This document shows positions 12,120 through 23,400 of a stretch of 64,000 bases of DNA, one piece after another. Where the stretch lies: the NCBI RefSeq assembly GCF_014529535.1, contig NW_023503313.1, positions 4,104,531-4,168,530 on the forward strand. Direction: 5' to 3'. The position numbers and the translations under genes were made by a program. Source of the DNA: Bradysia coprophila (taxonomy: Eukaryota > Arthropoda > Insecta > Diptera > Sciaridae). The first letter of the stretch is position 1. Each line of letters starts with the position of its first letter. Under the pieces are notes generated by a model, which was given only the letters and a program-made list of their open reading frames with translations, was not told where the DNA came from and did no database searches.

Positions 12120-14450
12120 AAAATTATATAAAACAAAAGCTTTCCATTCAATTGATATGAAATTATTAGATCTCTTCGAATTCTGATATTTTACTTCATA
12201 CATATTGATGTGTAATGAAATGAAAGTGGAACTATCTTTGACAAAACGGCGAACGCGATGTCAGTTTTAGTGACGCAAAAATAGTATCACTGATTATATG
12301 TCAGACTTCTTTATGTGAAAGCAATACTCGAGGGATTTTTTTTCCTGGGAAATTCTTCCTTTCACAAAACGTTTAGAGCAAACAGCTGTCATTTTCATGA
12401 AATTGGTACCAATTCGATGAAAGTATTGGTAAATTGAGTCATTGTTGACGCTCAACCAAAAACTAAAAACGTTGATAGTTAACTACCACCCATTTCTTTA
12501 TTCAACTAGTCCAACAATTTTAGCCCAAACCAAAGCAGAGAAAGTTTATTTAATTTAATGGTCGAGTTTCTCAATTGATAAACATTGGCGGTAAAAATGC
12601 AGAAAAAAGAAAATTTTCTGACCAACCGAAGTTAATGAAATGTGTTCCAACATTTTGTAATGTTTTGTGATCTGGTTCGTGTTTATAATATATACATACC
12701 CGCTGTTTGTTATCATCGTCATCCCACAAATTAAATTACAAAACGAACTTACGTCATACTATTTAATCAATTTATATGCATCTATCTAACCGTATGCTCT
12801 TGTAACAGAACGACCAAACCGTACGTTTTGTATATATATCTACATTGCTATTTAAATGATCCGTTCTATTATTAAATTCATTTATTTTCTGCGATGGTGC
12901 AACAGAATAAATACATTTCCTCAAAATTAAGTTACATTAACAATGCGTTGTCTCATGTATCTGCCTATTTATAAACAATTATTTAACACAAGAGCTGGTT
13001 TTCATATACATGTTGGATATTACAATAACACCAACAACAATTAGAGATAAACTCTTGTCAAATGCAACACGCTCAGTCTCCACCTAGATAATATCAAAAT
13101 ACACCGGAGGCGATACATATATATCAGACCCGACACAATAAATCCAAATTGCTTAATTGAAATGATTGTGTGTATTATATGGCATGGGCAGTTTTGAACC
13201 GAACTATAGATGCGGAAAGAAATGAAATGTTCAATTGTAAAATGTAAGTGTCTCAAGGTCAAGCAGCCAAAGAATTTTTATTTCTCGTTTTTATTTTTCA
13301 ATATATTCCGCGCTGACGAAAACAATAATTTTTCTATGAGGTCGAATCGGCTTTATGTAATATGCAAATGTTGTTGTAAATGTTGATATACCTGTAAGTG
13401 GAAGCGGGGTTGACTCTTTGGTTGCACATAAAAACTCTGTCTGGTAGGTAAAGGTTAAGCGATTTTTTAATTAACATTTGATAATTTTGTAATTACGATT
13501 CGGTTACCCAATAAAGAAAAACACTCTTTTTGCCGGTAGAGCCTTCAATGTTTGAAATTATAACTAAAAACCATCAGGAACCTATAAACGTTATGGTGAC
13601 TGAAGCTCTATTCCCATCCTTATTAGCCGTGACGAAAAAGTCACCATCTTTTTCACAGAAAGTTCAAAAAGTTCACAGACAGAATGAGTATGAGTATAGT
13701 ACATTACTATACCAGTGAAGTAATTTGATATCTCGTATCCAGATGAGTAAAAGTATCCGAGGGCTTCAGCCCGTTTTACTTTACGAGCGAGGGAAAGGGT
13801 CTTCACTAGTGAGGGAAAGGCCACATTACCTCACTAGTAAAGTAAATTCTGTTACTGATTTCCAGAACTGATGTAAGTAAACTTCTTTATTTTTCTCTCT
13901 TTAAGACAAGGGCAATGATTTCACTATGGTTTTCCGTTGAGATAGCATTGAAATGATTACCAATTGTATATATTTTCTCTGATTCTACAGTTTATTATAC
14001 ATAAAAGCTTCATGATTATGAGATACCCTCACCAGTCGATGTGTTACTTACAAATATTGAAGTAAAAGATTTTGTATCAATTTCTGAAAAATGACTAGGT
14101 CAAATGAAATAACAAATTTCATGGAGGTGCGGGAAAACAGGGTAAACGATCGACGTATTTGGCCTGTTTCCCGCTGTTTTTCGACGTTTTGACATAACAA
14201 TGAAAGGTATTGACAAGACAAAACAATACATTACAATACAAGTGAAGGAATTTAATACGTCGTATCGAAATGAGTAAAAGCATCCTAGGGCTTTCGCTTA
14301 AGATACTTTTACTCATTGTAATAGGAGATATCAAATTATTTCAAGTGTATAGTATGACCTTGAGAAAGACTTTTTCCTTGTGACGGAAAAGGCACATTAC
14401 TTCACTGGTAAAGTAAAGTAATTAATTTTTAAGAAACTCCTGTTTTCCCG
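12120..14450. other. Intergenic DNA with a diverged inverted repeat
   Basis: No gene is supported. Two related stretches, about 13690-13850 and 14240-14420, share phrases such as GAGTAAAAG.ATCC, GGGCTT.AGC and CACATTAC.TCACT.GTAAAGTAAA, in a loosely palindromic arrangement. They look like old foldback or MITE remnants. Confidence 0.4.
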
Positions 14451-14524
14451 CACATCTCATAATTATATTGGTCATATGCTTGTCATCTGATGGATGAATT
14501 ATGCACACGACGAATAAATTGAAA

Positions 14525-15830
14525 TTATTTTTGACACCACGTCGGTCCAGATTTTGTTATATTGATATAGTATGCGGACACATATCCTTTGGATATTTTA
14601 AACCAGTTCGAATTGCCACTAATGCTTTGTCCAGCCACTCTACCTAGTATTGTCACAGATTGTCCTTTCGTCAGTGATCCAACGGATGCAGAGGTGGAAC
14701 TTGCTGAAGCTCGAATAAACAGGGATGTGGCAGTTACAGACCCCGTACATGTTGTCGATGTTGCTGCGCAAACTCCTCCCGTACAGAACAGTGTTCTTTC
14801 AGCTTCCCGACGTTTTACCAGACCAGGCAAAACTTTGTTGCCAGCCTTAACCCAAACAGGGAATTGCTCAGACGCGCCCTTAACATTACCGGCATTTAGA
14901 CGACTTAACAATGTCGATGATTTAAAGTTTCCACAACCCAAATTGAACACGAACGATGTGAGTGCGGAAAACTGATTTGCATTGATATTCACTTTGACAT
15001 TCGACGCAACACATTTCTCGTAAGACACAAGATCTGATTTTAACAGAGCCAAACCGTTGGCTGCCGATAGAGGCACAGGGTATTTTCCGTTTATGGGGAC
15101 AGCACAGTTCGAAACATGGCAAGAGTGTCCATAGCCGATTGTCTTGATACCCTAAAAAGAGTAGAGATTTCCGAAATGATATTTACGTAAACTACACAAA
15201 TTCTACGTCAAGAAATGCGACTTACTACAGGATCAGTATAGAAATTCGGGTACCATCCCTCAAATTTCTTGATCAGGTCTAATCCAGCTTGATTGGTTGG
15301 ACCATTATAACCTGTAAAGTAAGGTGTAAGGTAAAGTAAGGAGTCACTAAATGATGCTAGCTAGAACACGACAATCGCTGGTACACTGAGAAAAATTTGG
15401 ATAATACTAGTGGCACATGAAACATTCGGACTGTATGCGTTTTATACGTGAGTAACGTACAAATAACCTTAAATATGAACCTCGCTGAAGGTGGAAACAT
15501 TTAGGTACTCAAGCACAGACGAATAAATTTCGATTTTTTTACGTCGTCAGTAGAATACGTACCACACGTATATAATAATGTCCCACGAATATCTTCCTTA
15601 TATCAATTATATTCGATTTGCACGTATGATATTCACACAACAAGTATAAGAAATTTTGCTCACTAGTAATGTGAATATTGTTGTTTCACAAAGTTTCGTA
15701 GAAGTAACAGAAAGATAAAAATAAAATAATTGGCCGAAAATGCCAATGATTCGAAAATTATCAACTTACCTGCGGCATTAACGTGAACAAAAGTGAAAAA
15801 TATTTGAATCAAAATTACGTAGAGTTTCAT
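14525..15830 (-). CDS. Secreted GH24 (T4-type) lysozyme with SH3 domain
   Basis: The gene encodes a peptidoglycan-cleaving muramidase of the phage/T4 lysozyme family (GH24). Exons 15830-15770, 15311-15226 and 15151-14525 join in phase to give 257 residues. Residues 1-20 (MKLYVILIQIFFTFVHVNAA) are a signal peptide. The catalytic region reads FEGWYPNFYTDPVGIKTIGY. Glu38, Asp47 and Thr53 have the +9 and +6 spacing of the T4 triad Glu11, Asp20 and Thr26, so the active site is intact. The lysozyme domain ends near residue 165 after LVKRREAERTLF, typical of the family. Residues about 180-250 form a bacterial-type SH3 domain with FIRASASSTS, LTKGQSVTIL, NWFKI and GYVSAYYI, a likely cell-wall-binding module. 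Animal lysozymes are normally C-, G- or I-type, so I infer acquisition from a bacterial or fungal source. Two spliceosomal introns and the leader show it is now an insect gene rather than contamination. Confidence 0.93.
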
Positions 15831-15875
15831 CGTGAGTGTTAAACGGAATTGTTTAACTTTGGAAACGAGTGCGGT

Positions 15876-15927
15876 AACTGAGGATGATTTCATTTCAAAC
15901 AAAATTATGATTTCCCCTTTGCTTATC
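15876..15927 (-). promoter_or_regulatory. Lysozyme promoter: initiator, kappaB-like and GATA sites
   Basis: On the minus strand, GATAAG (15927-15922) is followed after four bases by GGGGAAATCA (15917-15908), which fits the insect NF-kappaB consensus GGGRNWWYCM. TCAGTT (15881-15876) is an initiator 46 bases before the ATG. No strong TATA box is present. Paired GATA and kappaB sites are known from insect immune-gene promoters. Motifs this short also occur by chance, so the functional reading is inference. Confidence 0.4.
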
Positions 15928-15929
15928 TG

Positions 15930-16449
15930 TCTATTTGCGTTTTAATTAAAATTTTGCATTATAAAATGCGTTATCAAAACGGTCACTTTGAAGTTTGAAG
16001 TTTACGGAAATATTTACAAGTTAATAGTTAGCCATTAAACATATAAACCAATAGCCATTAAGTGATAAAAATTATTGCAAATTTCCGAGAATGTTCAGGT
16101 CAAGAATGTACTGAAATAAGCACTTACAAAAATATATTGCGGGGAATCCATTGATCAAGACTTATTATTGAGAAATTTATTTTCTAAATTTTCCAAATTT
16201 TCCTAAAAATTGTTAAATTTCCTAAAATTTTCCAAAAGAAATTTAAGAAATTTTGGAAAATTTTGAAAATAATTTCCAACAAATATGCTACGATTCGGAG
16301 TAGAATATCTCTATTCGTCTGAAAACACTGTTCGCATGTATTAACGTATTTATGTGCAGTGCAGAAACCGGAAAGAAATGTTGGAAATGTCTACTGTGAG
16401 AAATCTTTTTAATTCGTAGTGCAGCAACTCAGCTTAGATAAGAAATCAT
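15930..16449. other. Intergenic AT-rich DNA
   Basis: No gene seen. At 16180-16280 there is a low-complexity near-palindrome built from AAATTTTCC and GGAAAATTT words. Confidence 0.4.
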
Positions 16450-16646
16450 CACGGCAGAGTTAAATAAACCGGGCAGGAGCGAATCATTTTCGAAACGTCA
16501 AATAAGGGACCTAATACACTAGATGAAAATGAAGTCAGATGAACACTGACATAAATTGAAAAAATTTATTCGCCAAAAATATAGGGCTACTATTCAGGTC
16601 CCTAGTCAAATCAGCGCTCCTGCCTGGTTAACTTTACTCTGTCGTG
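16450..16646. mobile_element. hAT-type MITE, 197 bp (CACGGCAGAG family)
   Basis: Terminal inverted repeats start CACGGCAGAGTTAAATAAAC and end GTTAACTTTACTCTGTCGTG. AAATCAT flanks both sides (7 bp, or 8 bp GAAATCAT if the last G is counted in the duplication). The related copy at 50023-50225 has a clean 8-bp duplication. There is no coding capacity. Confidence 0.85.
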
Positions 16647-17132
16647 AAATCATTTATCATAGCGTGTGTGGAACAATATTTACTTATAAGACTCTTTGAT
16701 TTCATCCATAAATTGACACTTTAAAAAAAAATCGCGAGCCTAGTGATGTCCTGATCTAAAAGTTTGAACAAAAATTCTTGTCTGCGCGGCTCAGAGCTAA
16801 AACAAATTTAACGATCGATAAATTAACGATCAATAATTTAACCGAATTTTATAATTAAGTAAGTGCGGTCAAAATTCAAAATGGAAAGTGCGTAATACTT
16901 TCTAACGCAGCATCATTTTCATATAAGGAACTTTTTCATCGAATCGTTCACTTAAAATTCAAATTTTAGGCACACTTTCGGTGTTTAAATAAAATAAAAC
17001 TTACCAGCTCCGTGAAATATTGACGGGAATTGGGCTATTGTAGTTCTGACACTACTTTTTTTGATAGGATAAATTTAACTTGTAGTCAGGGCCGGACTGG
17101 CTACCAAAAGACGCATCGGACGAAAGGCTGAA

Positions 17133-17562
17133 AAAGGTTCAATTTTCAATTTCAATTTCAATTTCATTTATTTCCAAGAAAAAACTTCTAACATTAAACA
17201 CACAGCGTAGCTCCAGTATGCGTTACAATTCTAAGGAGCTACAACAGTTTAACATAAAATCAAATTAATAAAGTTGATATAAATCTAGACAACAAGGACA
17301 GCTAGCAAGGCGAAAAGTACCATGAGGTGATGGTTGTATCTTAAATCTTCATATTAAATTCTTAAACAGATAGAAGTGATATTTGCTCTTTATTCGATCG
17401 TGATTTTCGTTTACAGCTGATTTAATTTAATTAGAATCGAGTCGCGTCAGTAAATACGCTTTCAACGAACGACAAAATTGATTGAGGGTAAGTGAATTTC
17501 TGATCGTTGGCGGAAGGCCATTAAATAGCGTCGGACCAGAATAAAGCAGGTGCCTAAATAAA
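17133..17562 (-). mobile_element. 3' end of a non-LTR retrotransposon
   Basis: On the minus strand the frame entering at 17562 reads HLLYSGPTLFNGLPPTIRNS followed by LTLNQFCRSLKAYLLTRLDSN and a stop at 17427. This is the typical C-terminal tail of LINE reverse-transcriptase proteins (a W/F-N-x-LPP-x-R-x-S motif followed by F-x2-LK). The 3' UTR contains a stem GTAGCTCC/GGAGCTAC (17207-17214 and 17235-17242) and ends in TTGAAA repeats at about 17133-17166. The 5' part is cut off by the composite repeat at 17563. Confidence 0.75.
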
Positions 17563-18390
17563 CTTTTTAGCCCCGTACGAAGTACAAAGGGGCTTATAGG
17601 ATTACGATGCCGTGTGTAATTGATGGAATTCGAAGCAGACTGTAAGGGCAAAGTGTTTGCCTATGTTTATAGATGTTGAATCTGCAATAAAAATTTTGTC
17701 TGTCCGTCTATCCGTCTATCCGTCTGTCTGTCTGTCCGTCACGTCGATATCTTGAGTAAATCAAATCCGATTTCAAAAATTTTTTTCCCTGAAAGATAGT
17801 CGAAATAGTGAGGCTAAGTTCGAAGATGGGCATATTCCGGTCGTCCCTTCGTGAGTTAGGGCCACCTAAGTGATTTAAGGTCTTTTGGTGATATTTATGG
17901 CAAAATAAACGATGGAAATGTAAATGACACAGCAAATGATAGGTATTGTCAATACCAATCCAGGAAAAAAAAATCGGGTGAGTGGACCGTGAGTTAGGGC
18001 CTTAGAAGTGAAATGCTACTAGGGCCCTATGTGTATTTTACATAGAACTCGAGTAAATTTCATTCGTTTTTCGTAATTTTTGTTTCATTTGGAAGGTAAT
18101 CAAAGGCCGAATAGAATGTAGTTGAAAAAAAATTAAATTTCGGTCCTCGGACTCAGGCCGATACTAGGCCCTTTGTGTATTTATAGGGCGATTTGAAATT
18201 TTTGTTTCATTTGAAAGGAACGTCGTACGGGGTTTCGTAATTGCGCTATGCGCAATTTGTAAGATGTACACATTACATAATAATGTCAAAGTAGGGTGAC
18301 AGACGCACTAGGGTCACGTACGCAATAGATATACGGGTTTGTACGGGCCTCAGTCGCAGCAAACGCTCCGACTGTTCTGATGGCTCGTTT
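17563..18390 (-). mobile_element. Composite repeat with satellite core (copy 2)
   Basis: This is the reverse-orientation equivalent of 5466-7236 of copy 1. It begins AGCCCCGTACGAAGTAC and ends at AGAACAGTCGGAGCGTTT read on the minus strand. The 145-bp satellite is present as about one unit only (about 18015-18170). It interrupts a LINE tail at 17562, so it moved as a unit bounded by the inner CCCCGTACGAAGT end. Confidence 0.75.
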
Positions 18391-20400
18391 GGTTAGAGGA
18401 GTGCCAAAAAGCAAATAGCGCATCGGGCAAGCTTTTGCATGCATTTTTCACGAACTATGTACTCATCTTTAATACAAAAGAGTTAAATGAGTCATCATGT
18501 GGTCCTTTTTGTTGTGTTTTTGTTTTTTTGATTACACCGGCGGTTGCTGATTACAATAATAAAACCAGAGTTTGTCTTACAATATTACTAATGATCCTTT
18601 ATTATTTGTTTTTGTGTTTGTTTATATGTAAATATTATGTATAGGTAGAAACATTTTTTTTTTTCATTTTTATTGTACATACAATAATTTGACTTTTAAT
18701 TTTAAAAATGTACAACTAAATCAAATAATTCTTTTATTCATTTTGTGGAATCACATTTATTAATTCATTTATTTCTTTTTTCATTCGTTCGTTTCGATAT
18801 GTAGGCTCAGAGATGTTATATTTTAGAGAAGCAGATCGTGTTCATATGGTCCAAGTCAAAAAAATTATTGCAAAAAAAATATCAAATTTTTTACGTTTCG
18901 CTATTCCGGATTGTATGAAGTTTGTCACGCGATCACTTCAACCAATAGAAATTCACAAAGGATCGGTAGAATGGAGTAGTGCGTTTCCATAACTACCTAG
19001 GGACTTTTTTGGGAAACAGACACAGAAGTTGATTCCCAGTGAAACGACATTAATGTGTGTGATCCTCATAAACACATTTTTTATTGGCGAATTGAAACAA
19101 AGGGTGCGACGCATAGCGGAAATAAATCGAACATACTTATGTCCGATATTTAATTTCTTTCAACATAGAAAGTGGTGTCATCTGTTGAACGTGAAAATCG
19201 TGCAACGATTCGAAACATGTGCCATAAATTATGAAATTTATCTAACTATGAAAAGAGGTACGAGGATACGTCTAGCTTATCTGCCGTTCTCTTTTAGTCT
19301 ATCTTTTGATAAACGTTTTTATTCAAATTATACGGCAGTTATGTCCCAAGATATCACATTTTGTAGAAAGTTGACATTTTTGTTGAATTTTTTAAATTGT
19401 CTCACACGACATACCCGGACCAATGTCTTCATTTCGTGTAGCGTATGGGTTTCACATTGTAGCTGTACGAGGAACGGATATGCACCTCTATGCAGGCTCT
19501 CGGTCAATCAATTAAACATAGTTTTGAAAAATGATTCGAAGCTGATGGAGAACGTTCGATGAAATTTTACTAATGTCGGAGCGTCTGGCGCATTAGTAGA
19601 TGGAACATTATGAGTCTTTAACAATTCACATCGTAAGTCCGTTGAAAATTCAAAATTTCACGTGTTAAACGCAGCGTCGTATATCAGGTGGCCTCAGAGT
19701 CGTCCGTTTTCAATGTGCCCTATTGTATGAAATGCCAACTGTCATATACACGGAGGCAAAACGGAATTACTGTGAATTCACACTTAATCATTTCTTCATA
19801 TACTGATTCACCCAAAATTTAAAATCTGAATTACAGCGTGAATTTTCAGTCGAGTGTATAGCGAAAATGCCCTATCGCATATTCGAATGTTGTTTGCGTT
19901 CGATATTGCCTGAATGTATGCTTCACAATATTTACTCAACAGCCAACGATTTTACAATTACAACAAAGTGGTTAAGCGCCTCAATATATACATTCACGTT
20001 ACTCGTACGGTATTATGCAGACGCAAAAGCTCTTCATCGAGAAAGAGTTTAATATTGAGAGTCTTAGACACTTTGTGAAATTATGTGAATGTTGTAAACG
20101 CTTTTAAGTTGCACAGTTACTGTTGACAACAACTTTATCATGTAGACGCACCGTGGAAACTTGGAAGCTTGTTAGAAAACTTGGATCAACTAAATTATTT
20201 GAATATAGGTAACAACATCACGTTGAGGTTAACAGATCAAGATTGACCGTAACTAGGGAAGCTCGAGAGTCTTTTCATTGCATTAATTTTCTCCGTCCAT
20301 ATAATATGCTAACAAAAATGACTGCATATGTCGCCCATCCCTCTGATCGAAATAGTTTTCCAACAAAAACTATTTCCCCATTCGGTTGGCCATTCATTGC
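18391..20400. other. Intergenic DNA
   Basis: No gene is firmly supported. The only unusual item is the 177-codon open frame at 19029-19562, listed separately. Confidence 0.4.
19029..19562 (+). CDS. Unassigned open frame, 177 codons, doubtful
   Basis: An uninterrupted frame starts at a TTG or a nearby ATG and encodes a basic, Cys- and Phe-rich peptide with phrases such as MKRGTRIRLAYLPFSFSLSF and WVSHCSCTRNGYAPLC. I do not recognise a domain, signal peptide or repeat, and no splice partners are obvious. A frame of this length is somewhat unlikely by chance in AT-rich DNA, though not impossible in 64 kb. It could be part of a decayed mobile element. Confidence 0.15.
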   Translation: MIPSETTLMCVILINTFFIGELKQRVRRIAEINRTYLCPIFNFFQHRKWCHLLNVKIVQRFETCAINYEIYLTMKRGTRIRLAYLPFSFSLSFDKRFYSNYTAVMSQDITFCRKLTFLLNFLNCLTRHTRTNVFISCSVWVSHCSCTRNGYAPLCRLSVNQLNIVLKNDSKLMENVR

Positions 20401-20409
20401 CACATTAAT

Positions 20410-23400
20410 TTACGTACACAATCCTTGTGTGTTATCCATCAAGGTTCTAGCCAACATATCCGCTGCCGATAAGTCTCCTACGCCCATTTTTCCATCGATG
20501 AAATGACTTCGTATATGCACCATGAATTCTGATCGCGACACAAAATCTTGGCGACACATAAAGCAGTAATTTGACGTATTGTACGGCACAATGTGCTGAG
20601 TGTTTTGCGATTGAAAGTAATTGGTCGGTGTCGACTGCACCTGGGACGGGTTGATACGAATTTCGTCAAATTTTGCAGCTTTACATTGGTTCATTAATTG
20701 AAATGCGTACCTGTGACTGTTGCGATTGTTGCTGTTGCGGTACACCGGTTGTACTGAGCATAGCATTTTGTTGTTGTTGTTGTTGATGGTGTTGTTGCTG
20801 CTGCTGCTGCTGTTGTTGTTGTTGATTGGACATGCTTTGATTTTGCATAATCAAGCTACTGGAATCTTTGCTATCAATAATTTCGGCTTTCGTGCCAATG
20901 CCTGGATTATTGGTCATGGATCCATTTATCTTTTCCTGATGTCAATACTGATTGTTAGAAAAAATTGTACAAATCATTACGGCAAAACACTCAAACAAAA
21001 TTGTTGCTATAGAATAAGAAAGCTAATCATAATACTGTGATGTTTTAGCTTCTTGTGAATTCATATACATGCCGTTGAAAACATTTGACCCGTGACCACA
21101 TATTTTGCTCTATATGGACGTGCTTAAGCGCTTAAAGCTCGGAAAATGTTCCCTTTAAGCTTTGCTTACGTGACCGCCTGCCAGATTAACCTAAAAATTT
21201 GAAAAGTTTTAGGTAACCTGGTCGCAGTCGAATTGCTTTGAATAAAGCCTGATTCAGGTCATGTTACACTCATTTTTCGAACTCGAACTGTTTTGAAAAC
21301 GATTGACCACTTCCGAACGTTGCGGTAAACTTTAGATGCAAGCTTAGATCGAAATTTAGTGTGTGTATTAGAAGAATTTGGTGTACTGCTACACCGTAAT
21401 CAGGTTATGGGCTGGACCAGACATTTAGTGAACTTAAGGAGAAATAGCAGATGTTCATTTTTAACCTAAAATGTTGGACCGCAAAGTTTTTCAACTGAAA
21501 CATGGTAATACGACTAGCACTCCAGTAAAATGTCTAATCGAAAAAATGAATTTGAGATGGCAAAGGAAATAATTATCTGAAAATGTGTTTGTTGCGGTGA
21601 TTCGTTCATCAAACAGCACTCGACACAAGAATAGAATGATTATAAAATTGAAACACTCAAAACCTTACTGAACCCTTTAAAAACAGCAAGCGTATCGCAA
21701 TGTTATCGATAAATCTACTACGTCTTTTGTCCAGGGTAGACATAAGACAATAACATTGTCTTGTTAACATCTTTCCAATGGGTACAGTGGTACTGGTGTT
21801 TATGTAGTTCGTCTTTTCAGAGGTTTATAGACTCATTCTGCGATCAATTTTTTTTAACATATAGTTCACAACTCTACATTTTTAAGACATGCACTTTTAA
21901 AACAAACACAAGTACGCAGACAACAGACAGCCACTAAACGTATGCATACCTCTAAATGACTTTTCGCATGAACCGACCACTCCTCGCGCGTGGAAAACAT
22001 TCGTCCACATAATTCACAGGACCATGATAATTGTTGATGTGTTTGCGGTATGGTTAGGTGTGCTATCGACGAAGACGATTGATGATGCGTTTGGGTGTGA
22101 ACGATATTGTGTGTTATGGAGCTGGGCGTTTGCTGGATCATCTGATGATCTATAGGCTGCTTAGTATTTTCATTGTTTTCTTCCTTTTTCAAATAATTCA
22201 ATCGCTTGCCCAACGGAGCTATGTTGGTTGGAGTGACATGCTTAAATTTGTTCATATGTATCACAAGTTTGTCCCGACGAGCGAATGCCTTATTGCACAC
22301 CTAAACAAAGCATAAATGGCTGTAGATTGTGGAATAAATTGTTTGTCTTGTATAAAGTACCTCGCAGATATACGGTTTCTCTCCTTAACACCATTTAAAA
22401 GGAAAGAATTAATTATCATTCAATTTTCTATATACTCTAACAAAAATTAAGGAATTAGGCAGCAACGCCATCTGTTATCATTTCACTGAAATTAGCAAAA
22501 TTTCGTTTTTTTTACAGAATCTACAAAATCAAGACCCACAAATTTGACAGTCTTGGTATGGTGAAATGCTGTTGGAAAACTAAGGCTCGATTGTAAAAGA
22601 TTTATGTAAAGTTCTATTACATTTGTAGTACATTTCATCATAAAATTACTAATGTCAGCGACCAACTTCATTGCAATGACATTACGAGAGTGAAGTTATT
22701 TCACGAAGAAATAACGTTGTGGCACCTCTACAGGCCAGCGTGTGCCATATGTGTGCGACAAAAATTTCAAACAATATGACAGCAGTCAGAATCTGTGGGT
22801 TCTTAAGTTTATGCTAGGAGCAGAGCTGTGGATAATTCCTAATTTTTTTTGTAATCTTATTTTCATTCACAAAACAATCAAAATTTCCAAAAAGAATTCA
22901 GCTCAAAAGCGTCCCACAAAACTCCAACTTGAATGAACGTTTGTCCGAAACGTTTGGACCTTTACGCGATCGTTCAATTTCGTTGATGCAAATTTAATTG
23001 TTTTATGTGTTAGTTAGTCAATTCCATTCTGATTCGCGAAGTTCGTAAATAAGCCAATTTCGTAAACTTTTGACATAAAATATATGGACGAAATGTCACA
23101 AGTTTACGAAATTGGCTTACTTACGAACTTCACGAAGCATAATGATTCCATTCACGAAACATTCAACATTTTAAACAGAAAATGTTTCGTTGCATAAGAA
23201 TCAACTGGTCGCATAAATAAGTGCATTGAATTTGATGAGATTACCGGTGTGAATTCGCATGTGAATGGTAAGTTTGTCCTTCCTAGCTAAGCCTTTCCCA
23301 CAAACAGTACACTCAAAAGCTTTGTGCGCTGAAAACGTAAAAATAAATCTCAGAATTGGAAGGCTAAATGCACACGAAACTTAATCCCAACCAACTCACT

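Noticed and set aside
14525-15830. Bacterial or phage contamination as the source of the lysozyme
   Set aside because: Two phase-consistent spliceosomal introns, a eukaryotic-style leader exon and seamless insect flanks argue against contamination.
20720-21040. Leu-rich plus-strand frame opposite the polyglutamine exon
   Set aside because: CAG/CAA repeats read as leucine on the other strand; no independent support.
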